Positions 1 through 8,445 of a stretch of 64,000 nucleotides of DNA are shown here, piece by piece; within the stretch, counting starts at the first letter, position 1; each line of letters opens with the position of its first letter. Position numbers and translations under genes: made by a program. Source of the DNA: Phycisphaerales bacterium (GTDB taxonomy: Bacteria; Planctomycetota; Phycisphaerae; Phycisphaerales; UBA1924); contig JADLBU010000038.1 in assembly GCA_020847535.1 (NCBI GenBank), positions 27,720 through 91,719 on the forward strand, given 5' to 3'. Below the pieces are notes generated by a model. It saw nothing but the letters and a program-made list of their open reading frames with translations. It was not told the DNA's origin and did not search any database.

Positions 1-341
1 GAGGTTTGTTTGTATGCAAAGACCGCGCCGAAACAGTTGCATTCAGGCTCTTTGCCAGAAATCATGAGAAAGATGTACAAGGCAGTAATCGTGACCAGAA
101 GACCCACGCAAGCGATCTCAAGATGTCGGCGAGCGAATCCGCACAACCATGCCGTTCCAATGGTTACTTCAACTAAAGATACGGCAAGCGACAATGCTGA
201 ACGAAGATACCCGGCCTCAATACCCCATGATACAAGGCTGGTCGCAAACTCATCGATAGAAAGTAGCTTGAGCATGCCAGCCGCGATCAGGATCGCCATG
301 ACGCCACCCTTGACAACGAGGCTGGCATTGGCTCTGGTCAT
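1..341 (-). CDS. MauE/DoxX-like membrane protein, C-terminus cut by window edge
   Basis: The reading frame opens at ATG 341 and runs off the left edge after 113 codons. The visible part has several hydrophobic segments and near residue 101 the motif EPECNCFG, the P-x-C-x-CFG signature of MauE/DoxX-type membrane proteins linked to thiol redox chemistry. The start codon overlaps the stop of the Cys-rich gene upstream (ATGA, 341-338), so the two are probably translationally coupled. A GGGAGG stretch lies about 12 bases before the ATG. The family call rests on the CxC motif and the membrane pattern; the redox role is inferred. Confidence 0.7.
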   Translation of the reverse strand, partial: MTRANASLVVKGGVMAILIAAGMLKLLSIDEFATSLVSWGIEAGYLRSALSLAVSLVEVTIGTAWLCGFARRHLEIACVGLLVTITALYIFLMISGKEPECNCFGAVFAYKQT

Positions 342-685
342 GGGCAAGCGGGCCCTCCCGCCGAATAGCAGGTTCGCACGTAGCTCACCGGCGCGCCGTC
401 ATTGATTGTGCATTGATTTTGATCGTCTTTTTTCTTCTTCTGGTAGATGCATGTTTGCGATGACTGAGTGCGATTCAACGCGCCTCGTTCCACAAGTTGA
501 GTGAATGGACAATCACCATCCTGAAGGATCTCGACTGGGCATTGCCCTACTTGAACAGGAATCCCCTGGCACGCGGACCCTGTCTGCTCGATCCAGCAGG
601 CGGTTCGAACACCCGTAGCTAGAACCACGGTACCGAAACTAGCGAGAGCAAAGAAGCGCAGAGCATTTTGGGTTTGCGATTTCAT
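338..685 (-). CDS. small Cys-rich exported protein
   Basis: This 115-aa protein starts with a signal-peptide-like segment (MKSQTQNALRFFALASFG...) and has eight cysteines in the remaining ~85 residues. A KKKKDD charged patch lies between Cys 5 and Cys 6. ATG 685 is chosen because AGGA sits six bases upstream. An in-frame ATG at 700 overlaps the stop of the 363-aa gene (ATGA) and would add five residues. The gene also overlaps the MauE-like gene downstream. I do not recognise the family. A disulfide-rich extracytoplasmic protein beside a MauE-type redox membrane protein suggests a functional pair, but this is inference. Confidence 0.6.
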   Translation of the reverse strand: MKSQTQNALRFFALASFGTVVLATGVRTACWIEQTGSACQGIPVQVGQCPVEILQDGDCPFTQLVERGALNRTQSSQTCIYQKKKKDDQNQCTINDGAPVSYVRTCYSAGGPACP

Positions 686-696
686 CACCAATCCTT

Positions 697-1788
697 TCAT
701 TTGCGGCGAACTCGAAGCCAGACGAGTACTGCAACGATCAAACAGGCCAGCACGATTCCAACAGTTTGCAGGTTATTGACCCGTTGCCCCTGTCCCGGCA
801 GCGGCATCGGTTCGCGATTTGGTTCGAGCGGGAACTTGATCGCGTGGACGTTCGGCCGCAGGTCAAACACCTTGGCGATCCGAACTTCGCCGCGGACGGG
901 ATCGGGAACCCCGATCTCGGGGATTGCAGTCAACTGGTCAAACTCGGCCTGCGTCATGCGTCGCACGCCCGACAACGTGGATGTGCGCTCGACGGCGCCA
1001 TCTGCTCGCACGAACACCACCCGATGCGCCAGGCGCCGGCCTGTCGCCTCGTTGAACTCCCACTGCTCGTACCGCTCCGACTGACCCACAAAGGTCTTAT
1101 CCGGATGGGCGGCGATCCGCCACAACTGCGGCTCAAACAGCGGCGATCCATTGGAGCCGCTCGTAACCGTGCCCGAGTACTCAAAGATGCGACCATCACG
1201 CGATGCCCGCGCCGTCCAGGTATTTTCACGCAGGCTCGTCTGCTCGATCGTCATCCCGCGCAAGCGCCGCGACATCGATCCATCGAGCATCCCATCGATG
1301 TCGTGAAGAATGGTGGCCTCGTTCGATGCGTAATCACGCCCCGGCGGATACCCGGAAGCGGGATCCACGATCGCAAGCTGCTCCGGCGTGAGCCGCCAGG
1401 CTCGATCCGGCCGGACGCATGTGTCGAGAAAGCGGATCTTTGGATCAACCCACTCGCGCAGCACGTTTGATCGCCACGCCCCTTCTCTGCTCCAGAACAC
1501 CGTCATGCCGGTGGCATCCGGCCCGTGGATGGCCCGGCGCTGCTCCGTCTTCAACTGCTCGCGTGAAGGATGATCCGGCCGCCCTGCGATCGAGGCTTCC
1601 AGCGAGCGAAGCTCCGATGCGGAAAGCTGCACGGGTTCGGCAATCACGATGTCATAGATCACATCAGTGGGCCGCAGGGGCTCTTTCTGCGAAATGGCGA
1701 AGAGCCATTCCACGAACTTGCCGCGATCCCCGTCTGCCGGCGGTTGCAGCAAAATGGTTGCCGCCACGATGACCCCGCGGAACCTCAT
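697..1788 (-). CDS. 363-aa exported, membrane-anchored protein of unknown function
   Basis: The protein begins with a short hydrophobic stretch (residues 1-15) and ends with one strong transmembrane helix (about residues 341-358) followed by RVRRK, as in a signal-anchored protein with a C-terminal stop-transfer and basic tail. The large domain between is hydrophilic and matches no family I can name. It is the first gene of a three-gene operon and overlaps the Cys-rich gene at its stop codon. A strong -10 hexamer lies six bases before the ATG, so the transcript is probably leaderless. Confidence 0.6.
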   Translation of the reverse strand: MRFRGVIVAATILLQPPADGDRGKFVEWLFAISQKEPLRPTDVIYDIVIAEPVQLSASELRSLEASIAGRPDHPSREQLKTEQRRAIHGPDATGMTVFWSREGAWRSNVLREWVDPKIRFLDTCVRPDRAWRLTPEQLAIVDPASGYPPGRDYASNEATILHDIDGMLDGSMSRRLRGMTIEQTSLRENTWTARASRDGRIFEYSGTVTSGSNGSPLFEPQLWRIAAHPDKTFVGQSERYEQWEFNEATGRRLAHRVVFVRADGAVERTSTLSGVRRMTQAEFDQLTAIPEIGVPDPVRGEVRIAKVFDLRPNVHAIKFPLEPNREPMPLPGQGQRVNNLQTVGIVLACLIVAVLVWLRVRRK

Positions 1789-1794
1789 TCGAGC

Positions 1795-1822
1795 AGTATA
1801 CCCCCCCCACCTCTTGCTGCAA
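1795..1822 (-). promoter_or_regulatory. predicted sigma70-type promoter of the 363-aa gene
   Basis: On the minus strand TTGCAG (1822-1817) is followed after 16 bases by TATACT (1800-1795), and the ATG comes six bases after the -10. A run of eight G lies directly upstream of the -10. With normal spacing transcription would begin at or next to the A of the start codon. Confidence 0.6.
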
Positions 1823-1910
1823 ACTGATTATCAATATTGCATAGGGAGCCGGCTGCCTCGTGTGCATACGGGGTTGAGGGGTGATCCTTAGAGTTGTGGA
1901 CCGACCAACC

Positions 1911-2909
1911 TTAGTACGTGAGCGTCTGCGTGACGGCCTCGGCGATCCGCTTGCTGTCGGGCAGGTACTCGAGTTCGAGCTTGTAGTACGGCATTACGGT
2001 GTCGAAGCCGGTGACGCGCTGCACTGGGGCCTTTAGGTACAGGAAGCAATTCTCCTGGATGATCGCCGAGATCTCCGCGCCCATGCCGGCGGTCTTGGGA
2101 GCCTCGTGGACGACCACGCAGCGGCCGGTCTTCTGGACGGACTGGATCACCGTGTCGGCATCCAACGGGTAGATGGTCCGCAGGTCGATGAGCTCGACCG
2201 AGACATCCTCGGGGAGCTTGTCCATCGCGGCCAGGCACTCGAAGACGCTGGCCCCCCACGAGACGACGGTGAGATCGGCGCCTTCGCTCACGATCTTCGC
2301 CTGGCCGAGGGGGATCGTGTATTCCTCTTCCGGGATCTGCTCACGGAACGAGCGGTAGACGCGCTTGGGCTCGAAGAAGACCACCGGATCGGGATCGCGG
2401 ATCGCCGACAGCAAGAGACCCTTGGCGTCGTAGGGGGTCGAGGGCATGACGACCTTCAGCCCCGGTGTGTGCGCGTAGATCGCCTCGGGGGAATCCGAGT
2501 GAAGCTCGGGGGCGTGAATGCCGCCGCCGACGGGGACGCGGACGGTGAGGGGTATGGTGATCGCCCCGCGCGAGCGCGTGCGGTAGCGGGCGGCGTGGTT
2601 GGTGAGCTGGTCGTAGGCGGGGCCGAGGAAGCCCTCGAACTGGATCTCGGGGATGGGCCGCATGCCGGCCATCGCGAGCCCGATCGCCGTGCCCATGATG
2701 CCGGATTCGGCGAGCGGGGTATCGACGACTCGATCGGCGCCGAATCGCTTCTGGAGGCCATCGGTGACGCGGAAGACACCGCCGTTGAGGCCGACATCTT
2801 CGCCGAGGAGGACGACGCGATCGTCGCGTTCCATTTCCTGGGCGAGGGTTTCGTTGATGGCATCGACCAGCGTTAGGCCTTTTTCGATCATCATTTCGGT
2901 GCGTGACAT
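1911..2909 (-). CDS. pdhB: pyruvate/2-oxoacid dehydrogenase E1 component, beta subunit
   Basis: This 332-aa protein matches the E1-beta subunit of 2-oxoacid dehydrogenase complexes along its whole length. Visible blocks are LGEDVGLNGGVFRVTDGL, DTPLAESGIMGTAIGLAMAG, the IQFEGFLGPAYDQL segment, and the transketolase C-terminal domain (VELIDLRTIYPLDADTV). With E1-alpha it decarboxylates a 2-oxoacid and reductively acylates the lipoyl E2. The alpha gene lies 1.7 kb upstream on the same strand, separated by a toxin-antitoxin-like cassette. The sequence does not settle pyruvate versus branched-chain oxoacid as substrate. No E2 or E3 gene lies in the window. Confidence 0.92.
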   Translation of the reverse strand: MSRTEMMIEKGLTLVDAINETLAQEMERDDRVVLLGEDVGLNGGVFRVTDGLQKRFGADRVVDTPLAESGIMGTAIGLAMAGMRPIPEIQFEGFLGPAYDQLTNHAARYRTRSRGAITIPLTVRVPVGGGIHAPELHSDSPEAIYAHTPGLKVVMPSTPYDAKGLLLSAIRDPDPVVFFEPKRVYRSFREQIPEEEYTIPLGQAKIVSEGADLTVVSWGASVFECLAAMDKLPEDVSVELIDLRTIYPLDADTVIQSVQKTGRCVVVHEAPKTAGMGAEISAIIQENCFLYLKAPVQRVTGFDTVMPYYKLELEYLPDSKRIAEAVTQTLTY

Positions 2910-2976
2910 ACGAACTGATCCGCCTTTCTTCTACTCGATTTGGTTGCCACAGGCGTCCCGCGTGTGACTACTTGCT

Positions 2977-3180
2977 CTACACCCTTCCGTACGCGATGCA
3001 CGCGAGCACATCGGCTTCTTCAAGTCCGGGGTACTCCGCGAGTACTTGAGCCACGGTGTGCCCATTGGCCACCGAGTCGAGCACCAGCGACACCCAGATC
3101 CGATGACCGCGGATGCACGGCTTGCCGAAGCAGATGCTCGGTTCGACCGAAATTCGTTTCAAGGGGTTCTCGTGATTCAT
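2977..3180 (-). CDS. DUF433 family protein (antitoxin-like)
   Basis: This 67-aa protein has the DUF433 pattern: RISVEPSICFGKPCIRGHRIWV near the N-terminus followed by the ADVLACIAY helix. Such proteins are small winged-helix-like DNA-binding proteins, often antitoxins next to a PIN-type toxin. No PIN-domain gene is adjacent. It lies between pdhB and a small membrane protein gene, all on the minus strand. Confidence 0.8.
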   Translation of the reverse strand: MNHENPLKRISVEPSICFGKPCIRGHRIWVSLVLDSVANGHTVAQVLAEYPGLEEADVLACIAYGRV

Positions 3181-3208
3181 GGATTAAGACTCTCTATCGC
3201 CCCATGAT

Positions 3209-3646
3209 TCAGTGTTCCCGGCTGTGGATTGGTCTTCCTGATTCTCCAACGCGTTGGAGCGGCCTGCTGAGCGGCGCAGAATTCCGGCACCGATTCTTGG
3301 CAGAAAGCCCAATCCAGACTACGGCGCAGACCGCTGCGATCACCGCCGAAGCAACCGCGACGAATGCGCTCTCCAATCTTCTGCCCCAGTAGACACTGAG
3401 ATAACCCGCGAGAAGTCCCATCACGACAATGGCAAGCGGTGGGTGCCACCATGACTCGAAGAAGAACCCAGCAACGAACAACCCCAACAACAACACCCAG
3501 CACACCAGTCCCGCCAGCTGCCACATCAATTCGCCAAGGGTTCCGGGCATCGGTTGGCCGCCAAGCCCTTCTCTCATAGAACGACGAAAGGCGTAGTTTC
3601 CCGAATGGGCGATCAAGACCGAAAAGTAGTAAAGAGCAACTTCCAT
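3209..3646 (-). CDS. small multi-spanning membrane protein
   Basis: The 145-aa product has three hydrophobic segments (about residues 41-62, 66-82 and 90-110) and a polar basic tail. ATG 3646 is preferred because GAGAGACATTC precedes it, the same initiation context as the 31-aa gene at 10392. An upstream ATG at 3682 would add 12 polar residues (MEQEHRQSRETF). I do not recognise the family. It sits inside the insert between pdhA and pdhB. Confidence 0.55.
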   Translation of the reverse strand: MEVALYYFSVLIAHSGNYAFRRSMREGLGGQPMPGTLGELMWQLAGLVCWVLLLGLFVAGFFFESWWHPPLAIVVMGLLAGYLSVYWGRRLESAFVAVASAVIAAVCAVVWIGLSAKNRCRNSAPLSRPLQRVGESGRPIHSREH

Positions 3647-3697
3647 GAATGTCTCTCGCGACTGACGGTGCTCCTGTTCCATGTCCCGGGTCTGAGG

Positions 3698-4015
3698 TCA
3701 CCCTGCTTTCCGCCTCCGCAACAGCTTTTCTGATTGCAGTTTCTGGTACGCCCTTAGCGCGCGATTGACAGACTTCGACGTCGGGTACGCCTTTGCCACA
3801 TCCTCATCGAGAACCACCGCCCGCACCATCTTCGATGAGAACATACCCGCGTATCGACCACGAACGGCCTTGGGTAGGTTGTACTCGACACGCATGCCGT
3901 CCTCGTACCGCTCGACGGCGCGGGAGTCAATGCACGCGGGCGCGCCGCGGCGTTTCGTGTTTGAATACGAAGTGCTCTGCTGTGCGGGCGCCGATTGTTT
4001 CGACTTGATAGCCAT
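3698..4015 (-). CDS. BrnA-like / CopG-type antitoxin homologue, second copy
   Basis: This 105-aa protein has EYNLPKAVRGRYAGMF, VVLDEDVAKAYPTSKSVNRALRAYQ and a basic tail (LLRRRKAG). The block order is that of small antitoxin-like proteins found beside BrnT/DUF497 toxins (EYDF, GKYY, DPDVA, FPDSxSVN, LR). It starts three bases after the stop of its paralogue at 4019, and the two align over about 60 residues, so a gene duplication is likely. The long Ser/Gln-rich N-terminus is not shared. Confidence 0.65.
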   Translation of the reverse strand: MAIKSKQSAPAQQSTSYSNTKRRGAPACIDSRAVERYEDGMRVEYNLPKAVRGRYAGMFSSKMVRAVVLDEDVAKAYPTSKSVNRALRAYQKLQSEKLLRRRKAG

Positions 4016-4018
4016 CGA

Positions 4019-4330
4019 TCAGCTGGCCTTCCGCTTCCTGGGCGTCTTCCGCGACACTATCCACTTTGAGCGTGCGAGTTCGCGCAGGGCGGCCCTGACG
4101 GACTTGCTCCCTGCTTTCCGCGGCGTTGCCCATCCAGAATGGGCAAGCTCGCGGAGGACCGCATTGACGGATTGGGAGTCCGGAAACACTCGGGCAACGT
4201 CCGGGTCGATCATGATTTTCAGACGCATGCGCTGAAACCGCTTGTAGTACTTTCCCTGCACTGCATCGGAAAAGTCGTACTCGGGCAGCATCTCGTCTCT
4301 GACGGACTTGGCCTTATTTGCGATTGACAT
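4019..4330 (-). CDS. antitoxin-like partner of the BrnT-type toxin
   Basis: The 103-aa protein has LPEYDFSDAVQGKYYKRF, IDPDVARVFPDSQSVNAVLREL and a strongly basic C-terminus. ATG 4330 lies 17 bases inside the end of the toxin gene, a typical coupled toxin-antitoxin arrangement. The C-terminal third is a tandem duplication of a 23-residue unit (residues 54-76 and 77-99), each with SV-x-A-x-LREL-A and W followed by a basic R-K-rich segment. An upstream in-frame start at 4390 would overlap most of the toxin and is unlikely. By family it should bind and inhibit the toxin and repress the operon. Confidence 0.7.
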   Translation of the reverse strand: MSIANKAKSVRDEMLPEYDFSDAVQGKYYKRFQRMRLKIMIDPDVARVFPDSQSVNAVLRELAHSGWATPRKAGSKSVRAALRELARSKWIVSRKTPRKRKAS

Positions 4331-4616
4331 ACTGTCGTTTCTCCGAGCGTGTGGCCTTTCGAGCGCTGATGATTCGAATGTCGTCACCACGTTCCGCGTG
4401 AATCACCGTCAGGAGTTCGCCCGTAAGTGCAAGGCCAATCGTGATGAAGCGATCCTCCGTGGTTGAATGTTCGCGATCATGAAGCGTCAAGGCGCAGGGA
4501 TCTCCGAAAACCATCTGAGCATCCTCAAACCGCACGCCGTGTTTCCGCAGGTTGTCCTCCGCCTTCTGGTCGTCCCAGTCGAACCCGCCTTGATCCGCCT
4601 GTTCCCCCGTTTCCAT
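4314..4616 (-). CDS. brnT: BrnT family (DUF497) ribonuclease toxin
   Basis: The 100-aa product shows the BrnT core: FDWDDQKAEDNLRKHGVRFEDAQMVF, DREHSTTEDRFITIGL, LLTVIHAERGDDIRIISARKATRSEKRQY. BrnT toxins are RelE-fold endoribonucleases that stop translation. The gene starts 11 bases after the pdhA stop, with GAGGTG as ribosome binding site, and overlaps the antitoxin-like gene by 17 bases. It therefore appears to be read through from pdhA. Confidence 0.85.
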   Translation of the reverse strand: METGEQADQGGFDWDDQKAEDNLRKHGVRFEDAQMVFGDPCALTLHDREHSTTEDRFITIGLALTGELLTVIHAERGDDIRIISARKATRSEKRQYVNRK

Positions 4617-4627
4617 GTTCGGTCACC

Positions 4628-5767
4628 TCACACGTGCTCGGCCTCCGCCTTCAACCCTACCTGTCCCGGCTCTTGCCCCAGACTGCTCGTCCTCATGGTC
4701 GCCTTCTGCCGCTCCAACTCCGCCGGCAGCGGGCCCGCGAACGTGAAGTCGAAGATGTCATCGGTGCTCGGCTTGGCGATCCCTTCGGCGGTCTTGACGA
4801 CTTCCGACACGATGACCTTGGCCTTCTCCTCCTGCTCGGCCTGCTTGGCATCGTCCCAGAGGCCCTTGGCGGTCAGGTACTTCCGCAGTCGGATCATGGG
4901 ATCCTTGCCGACCCAGGCATCGACCTCGTTGGGATCCCGGTAGCGGCGGGCATCGTCGGCGGTCGTGTGATCTCCCAGGCGATAGGTGACGGCCTCGATG
5001 AAGCTTGGTCCGCCGCCGGCGCGGGCACGTTCGATGGCATCCCGGCTCGCCTTGTACACCGCGAACAGGTCGTTGCCATCCACCTGGATCGTCGGCATGC
5101 CGTAGGCGATCGCCTTCTGTGCGACCGTCTCGGAGTTCATCTGCATCTCACGCGGCACCGAGATCGCCCAGTGGTTGTTCTGGCAGAAGAAAACGCATGG
5201 CACCTGCAGCGTGCTCGCGAAGTTCATCGCCTCGTGGAAGTCGCCCTCGCTGGTGGCGCCATCACCGAAGTAGGTGATCGCGACCTTGGGCTCCTTGCGG
5301 AGCTTGTACGCCCAGGCGATCCCGGTCGCGTGGAGCATCTGCGTGCCGATCGGGATCGAGAGGGGCGTCATGCGGACACCCTCGGGGATCTGGTTGCCGC
5401 GCTCATCGCCCATCCAGTGCAGGAGGATGTAGTGCATGGGCAGGCCGTGCATCCACAGGGCGGCGTTCTCGCGGTAGCAGGGGACCAGGAAGTCCGAACC
5501 CTTCTTGGCGGCGAGCGCTGAACCGATCGCCGCGGCTTCCTGTCCCTTGTTCTGCGGGTAGGTGCCCATGCGGCCGGAGCGCTGAAGCTTGAAGGCGATC
5601 TCGTCGAGGTGACGGCAGACGACCATGAACTTGTACGATTCGAGGACCTGCTCATCGCTGAGCCGCTCGGGCTTTCCCATGGGGGCGAGCTTCTCATCGA
5701 TCACCCCGTTCTCATCGAGGATCTGGAGGTAATCGATCTGTGCGGAGTAGGCGGTCTTCAACGGCAT
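4628..5767 (-). CDS. pdhA: pyruvate/2-oxoacid dehydrogenase E1 component, alpha subunit
   Basis: The 379-aa protein has the thiamine-diphosphate motif GDGATSEGDFHEAMNFA (GDG at residues 168-170) closing with QNN (197-198). It also has YRLGDHTTADDARRYR, the loop that is phosphorylated in mitochondrial enzymes. It forms the active site with PdhB. ATG 5767 is chosen because GGAG lies eight bases upstream; a GTG at 5773 would add two residues. The C-terminal ~60 residues are charged and less conserved. pdhA is the first gene of a minus-strand run that reaches pdhB only after five unrelated small genes. Confidence 0.92.
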   Translation of the reverse strand: MPLKTAYSAQIDYLQILDENGVIDEKLAPMGKPERLSDEQVLESYKFMVVCRHLDEIAFKLQRSGRMGTYPQNKGQEAAAIGSALAAKKGSDFLVPCYRENAALWMHGLPMHYILLHWMGDERGNQIPEGVRMTPLSIPIGTQMLHATGIAWAYKLRKEPKVAITYFGDGATSEGDFHEAMNFASTLQVPCVFFCQNNHWAISVPREMQMNSETVAQKAIAYGMPTIQVDGNDLFAVYKASRDAIERARAGGGPSFIEAVTYRLGDHTTADDARRYRDPNEVDAWVGKDPMIRLRKYLTAKGLWDDAKQAEQEEKAKVIVSEVVKTAEGIAKPSTDDIFDFTFAGPLPAELERQKATMRTSSLGQEPGQVGLKAEAEHV

Positions 5768-5959
5768 GGGCACGGCTCCGGCTCGGCGAGCGAGTCATTA
5801 ATAAAGGAAAACCCGTCCCGCCCGCATCCGGCGGGGATCGAGCGGACGGGGAATCATTCCCGCACCGGCGGCCGGAGTCGTCGGTCGGGGGTCAAAACCT
5901 GCCGGAAGCCCCATTCTGGGTGCCCCATTGCAGCGGGCATGGGTGAGGAGGAGTCTGAG

Positions 5960-8383
5960 ATGAAGACCACATCGGTTCTGGTATTGGTTGCCGGCTCGCT
6001 CCTGGCCTGCCCGGTTCTTGCCCAGCCCTCCAGCACGGATCCGGTTCCCGCACAGGCGAGCCAGGCGAGCGGTCGGCTCCCCGCGCTCTCTTCCATTCCC
6101 CTGCGGGACATCGAGCTCTCGGGCGGGTTCTGGAAGGTTCGCCAAGACACCAACCGCACGCGAACCGTCTGGGCGAATTTCGAGCAGTGCGAGAAAACCG
6201 GCCGGCTCGCCAACTTCGAGGAGGCCGCCAAGTTCATCGCCGGAGACAAGACCGCCCAGAACCGCGGCCTGCTGTTCAACGATTCGGATGTCTACAAGGT
6301 GCTCGAGGGAGCGGCGTACATCCTGGCGACCAACCCCGATCAGAAGCTGCGCGAATACTGCGATGCCGTCATCAAGAAGATCGGCGCTGCCCAGCTTCCG
6401 GATGGGTACATCAACACGTACCACACCGTCAAGGCTCCGGACCAGCGCTGGAAAGCGATCGAGCACAACCACGAGCTGTACTGCGGCGGTCATCTCATCG
6501 AGGCGGGGATTGCGTATTTCGAGGCGACCGGGGATCGGACGCTGCTGGATATCGGGATCCGGTTCGCGGACCACGTCGATTCGCTCTTCGGCCCCGGCAA
6601 GCGGCACGCGGTCCCGGGTCACGAGGAGATCGAGCTGGCGCTGATCAAGCTCTGGCGAATCACGGGCCAGGACAAGTACCTGAAGCTCGCCCGGTATTTC
6701 GTCGATGCCCGCGGGCACACCAAAGGCCGGGCGACCACGGGGGAATACTCGCAGGACCATCTCCCGGTACGGGAACAGGACCACATTGTCGGTCACGCGG
6801 TGCGCGGGATGTACCTGTTCATGGCGGTCGCGGACCTGACGGCGATCCAGCCTGATGACGGGTATATCCAGGCGAGCGATGATGTCTGGTTCGACCTGAC
6901 CCACCGCAAGACCTACATCACCGGCGGGATCGGCCCCAGCGCCCACAACGAAGGCTTCACGACGCCGTACGACCTCCCCAACGACACCGCGTACGCCGAG
7001 ACGTGCGCGGGGATCGGCTCGGTGATGTGGAACCAGCGGCTGGGCCGGCTGTACGCGGATGCCAAGTACTTCGATGTCGCCGAGCGGGCGCTGTACAACG
7101 GTGTACTCTCGGGTGTCTCGCTCTCGGGGGACCGGTTCTTCTACGTCAACCCGCTGCTGTCGCGCGGCAACCACGACCGGCCGGAGTGGTACGAGTGCGC
7201 CTGCTGCCCGCCCAACATCCTCCGCCTGATCGCCGATGTCGGCACGATGTTCTACTCGACCGCCAAGGGCGCCGATGGCAAGACCAGCGCTGTGTATGCG
7301 AATTTCTACAACACCGGGATAGCACGCTTCGACGATGCCGGGCTCATCGTTCATCAAAAGACCGACTACCCGTGGGATGGCAGGGTCACGCTGAGCATCT
7401 CTTCCAGCAAGGCTGGAAACTCCGGCGGCATGGCGGTCAACCTGTTCGCCAGAATCCCCGGCTGGTGCCGCGGGGCCTCGGCGAGCGTCAATGGCAAGAA
7501 GGTGGAGTTAAAGCCGGTCAACGGGTACGCAAAGCTCGGCTCATCATGGCGGACCGGGGATGAGATCGTGCTCGATCTGCCCATGCCCATCGAGCGGATC
7601 GCCGCCAACCCGCAGGTCCAGGCAGATGTCGGGCGGATTGCATTGCAGCGCGGCCCCGTGGTCTATTGCCTCGAGAGCGCCGACAACAAGGAGAGCGTGC
7701 TGGGGATGGCCCTGCCGCCGGATTCAAAGCTCACCAGCGAGCTCCGAACCGATCTGCTCTCGGGGGTCTCGGTGATCAACGGCAGCGCCCTGGCGCCCGA
7801 TGCGCAGCCGGAGGCCTGGAAGGGTGAGCTGTATCGCGCTGCGCCGGTGGGCAAGCCGGTGAGCTTCACGGCGATCCCGTACTTTGCGTGGAACAACCGG
7901 GGCCGATCCACAATGACGGTGTGGCTGCCCGAGAGCCTGGGGCTCCTCAACACCAAGGTGATCGGCCCGCACACGTACACCTCATCGTTCCGCTTCCGCG
8001 ATGAGGTCGCCGGCAACATCGCCGACGGCTCAACGCCCAAGAACTCCGGGGATTACGATGTTCCGCGCCTGACCTTCTGGCCGCACAAGGGCACCACCGA
8101 GTGGGCCCAGGTCGAGTTCGACAAGCCGCGCAAGGTCAGCTCCGTCGAGGTCTACTGGTTTGATGACACCGGTCGTGGCGAGTGCAAGATCCCGCAGTCG
8201 TGGAAGATCCTCTACAAGGATGGGGATGCTTGGAAGGAAGTGGCGGCGAGCGGGGCGTATCCCATCGAGAAGGACAAGTTCTGTCGCGTTGAGTTCTCGC
8301 CGGTGCGGACGACGGGGGTGAAGATCGAGGTCGGGCTGCAGGAGGGGTGGTCGACGGGGGTGATCGAGTGGAAGCTGCGCTGA
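5960..8383 (+). CDS. secreted GH127 family glycosidase (beta-L-arabinofuranosidase type)
   Basis: The 807-aa protein starts with a signal peptide (cleaved near LAQ, residue 22) after GAGGAG. The catalytic domain is a GH127 alpha/alpha barrel: LRDIELSGGFW at 48-58, GGIG...HNEGF at 322-333, YAETCAGIGSVMWNQR at 345-360 and YECACCPPN at 411-419. By alignment with HypBA1, Cys415 would be the nucleophile, Glu331 the acid/base, and Glu347, Cys349, Cys415 and Cys416 the zinc ligands. The last ~130 residues (WPHKGTTEWAQVEF, VSSVEVYWFDD) look like a discoidin-type carbohydrate-binding domain. It probably removes L-arabinofuranose from plant polysaccharides or glycoproteins. It is divergent from pdhA. 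Confidence 0.9.
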   Translation: MKTTSVLVLVAGSLLACPVLAQPSSTDPVPAQASQASGRLPALSSIPLRDIELSGGFWKVRQDTNRTRTVWANFEQCEKTGRLANFEEAAKFIAGDKTAQNRGLLFNDSDVYKVLEGAAYILATNPDQKLREYCDAVIKKIGAAQLPDGYINTYHTVKAPDQRWKAIEHNHELYCGGHLIEAGIAYFEATGDRTLLDIGIRFADHVDSLFGPGKRHAVPGHEEIELALIKLWRITGQDKYLKLARYFVDARGHTKGRATTGEYSQDHLPVREQDHIVGHAVRGMYLFMAVADLTAIQPDDGYIQASDDVWFDLTHRKTYITGGIGPSAHNEGFTTPYDLPNDTAYAETCAGIGSVMWNQRLGRLYADAKYFDVAERALYNGVLSGVSLSGDRFFYVNPLLSRGNHDRPEWYECACCPPNILRLIADVGTMFYSTAKGADGKTSAVYANFYNTGIARFDDAGLIVHQKTDYPWDGRVTLSISSSKAGNSGGMAVNLFARIPGWCRGASASVNGKKVELKPVNGYAKLGSSWRTGDEIVLDLPMPIERIAANPQVQADVGRIALQRGPVVYCLESADNKESVLGMALPPDSKLTSELRTDLLSGVSVINGSALAPDAQPEAWKGELYRAAPVGKPVSFTAIPYFAWNNRGRSTMTVWLPESLGLLNTKVIGPHTYTSSFRFRDEVAGNIADGSTPKNSGDYDVPRLTFWPHKGTTEWAQVEFDKPRKVSSVEVYWFDDTGRGECKIPQSWKILYKDGDAWKEVAASGAYPIEKDKFCRVEFSPVRTTGVKIEVGLQEGWSTGVIEWKLR

Positions 8384-8445
8384 TCGCAGGTGCCTCTTAG
8401 CACTACCGCCGCGGCTGGATGTGCAGACCGGTACACTCTGCCCCG

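Noticed and set aside
3177..3701. 174-codon minus frame overlapping the small membrane protein
   Set aside because: It is in another frame and lacks membrane segments or motifs; the 3209-3646 frame has a coherent membrane pattern.
5609..5959. Upstream extension of the GH127 frame
   Set aside because: It overlaps pdhA on the other strand; GAGGAG and a signal peptide mark ATG 5960 as the start.
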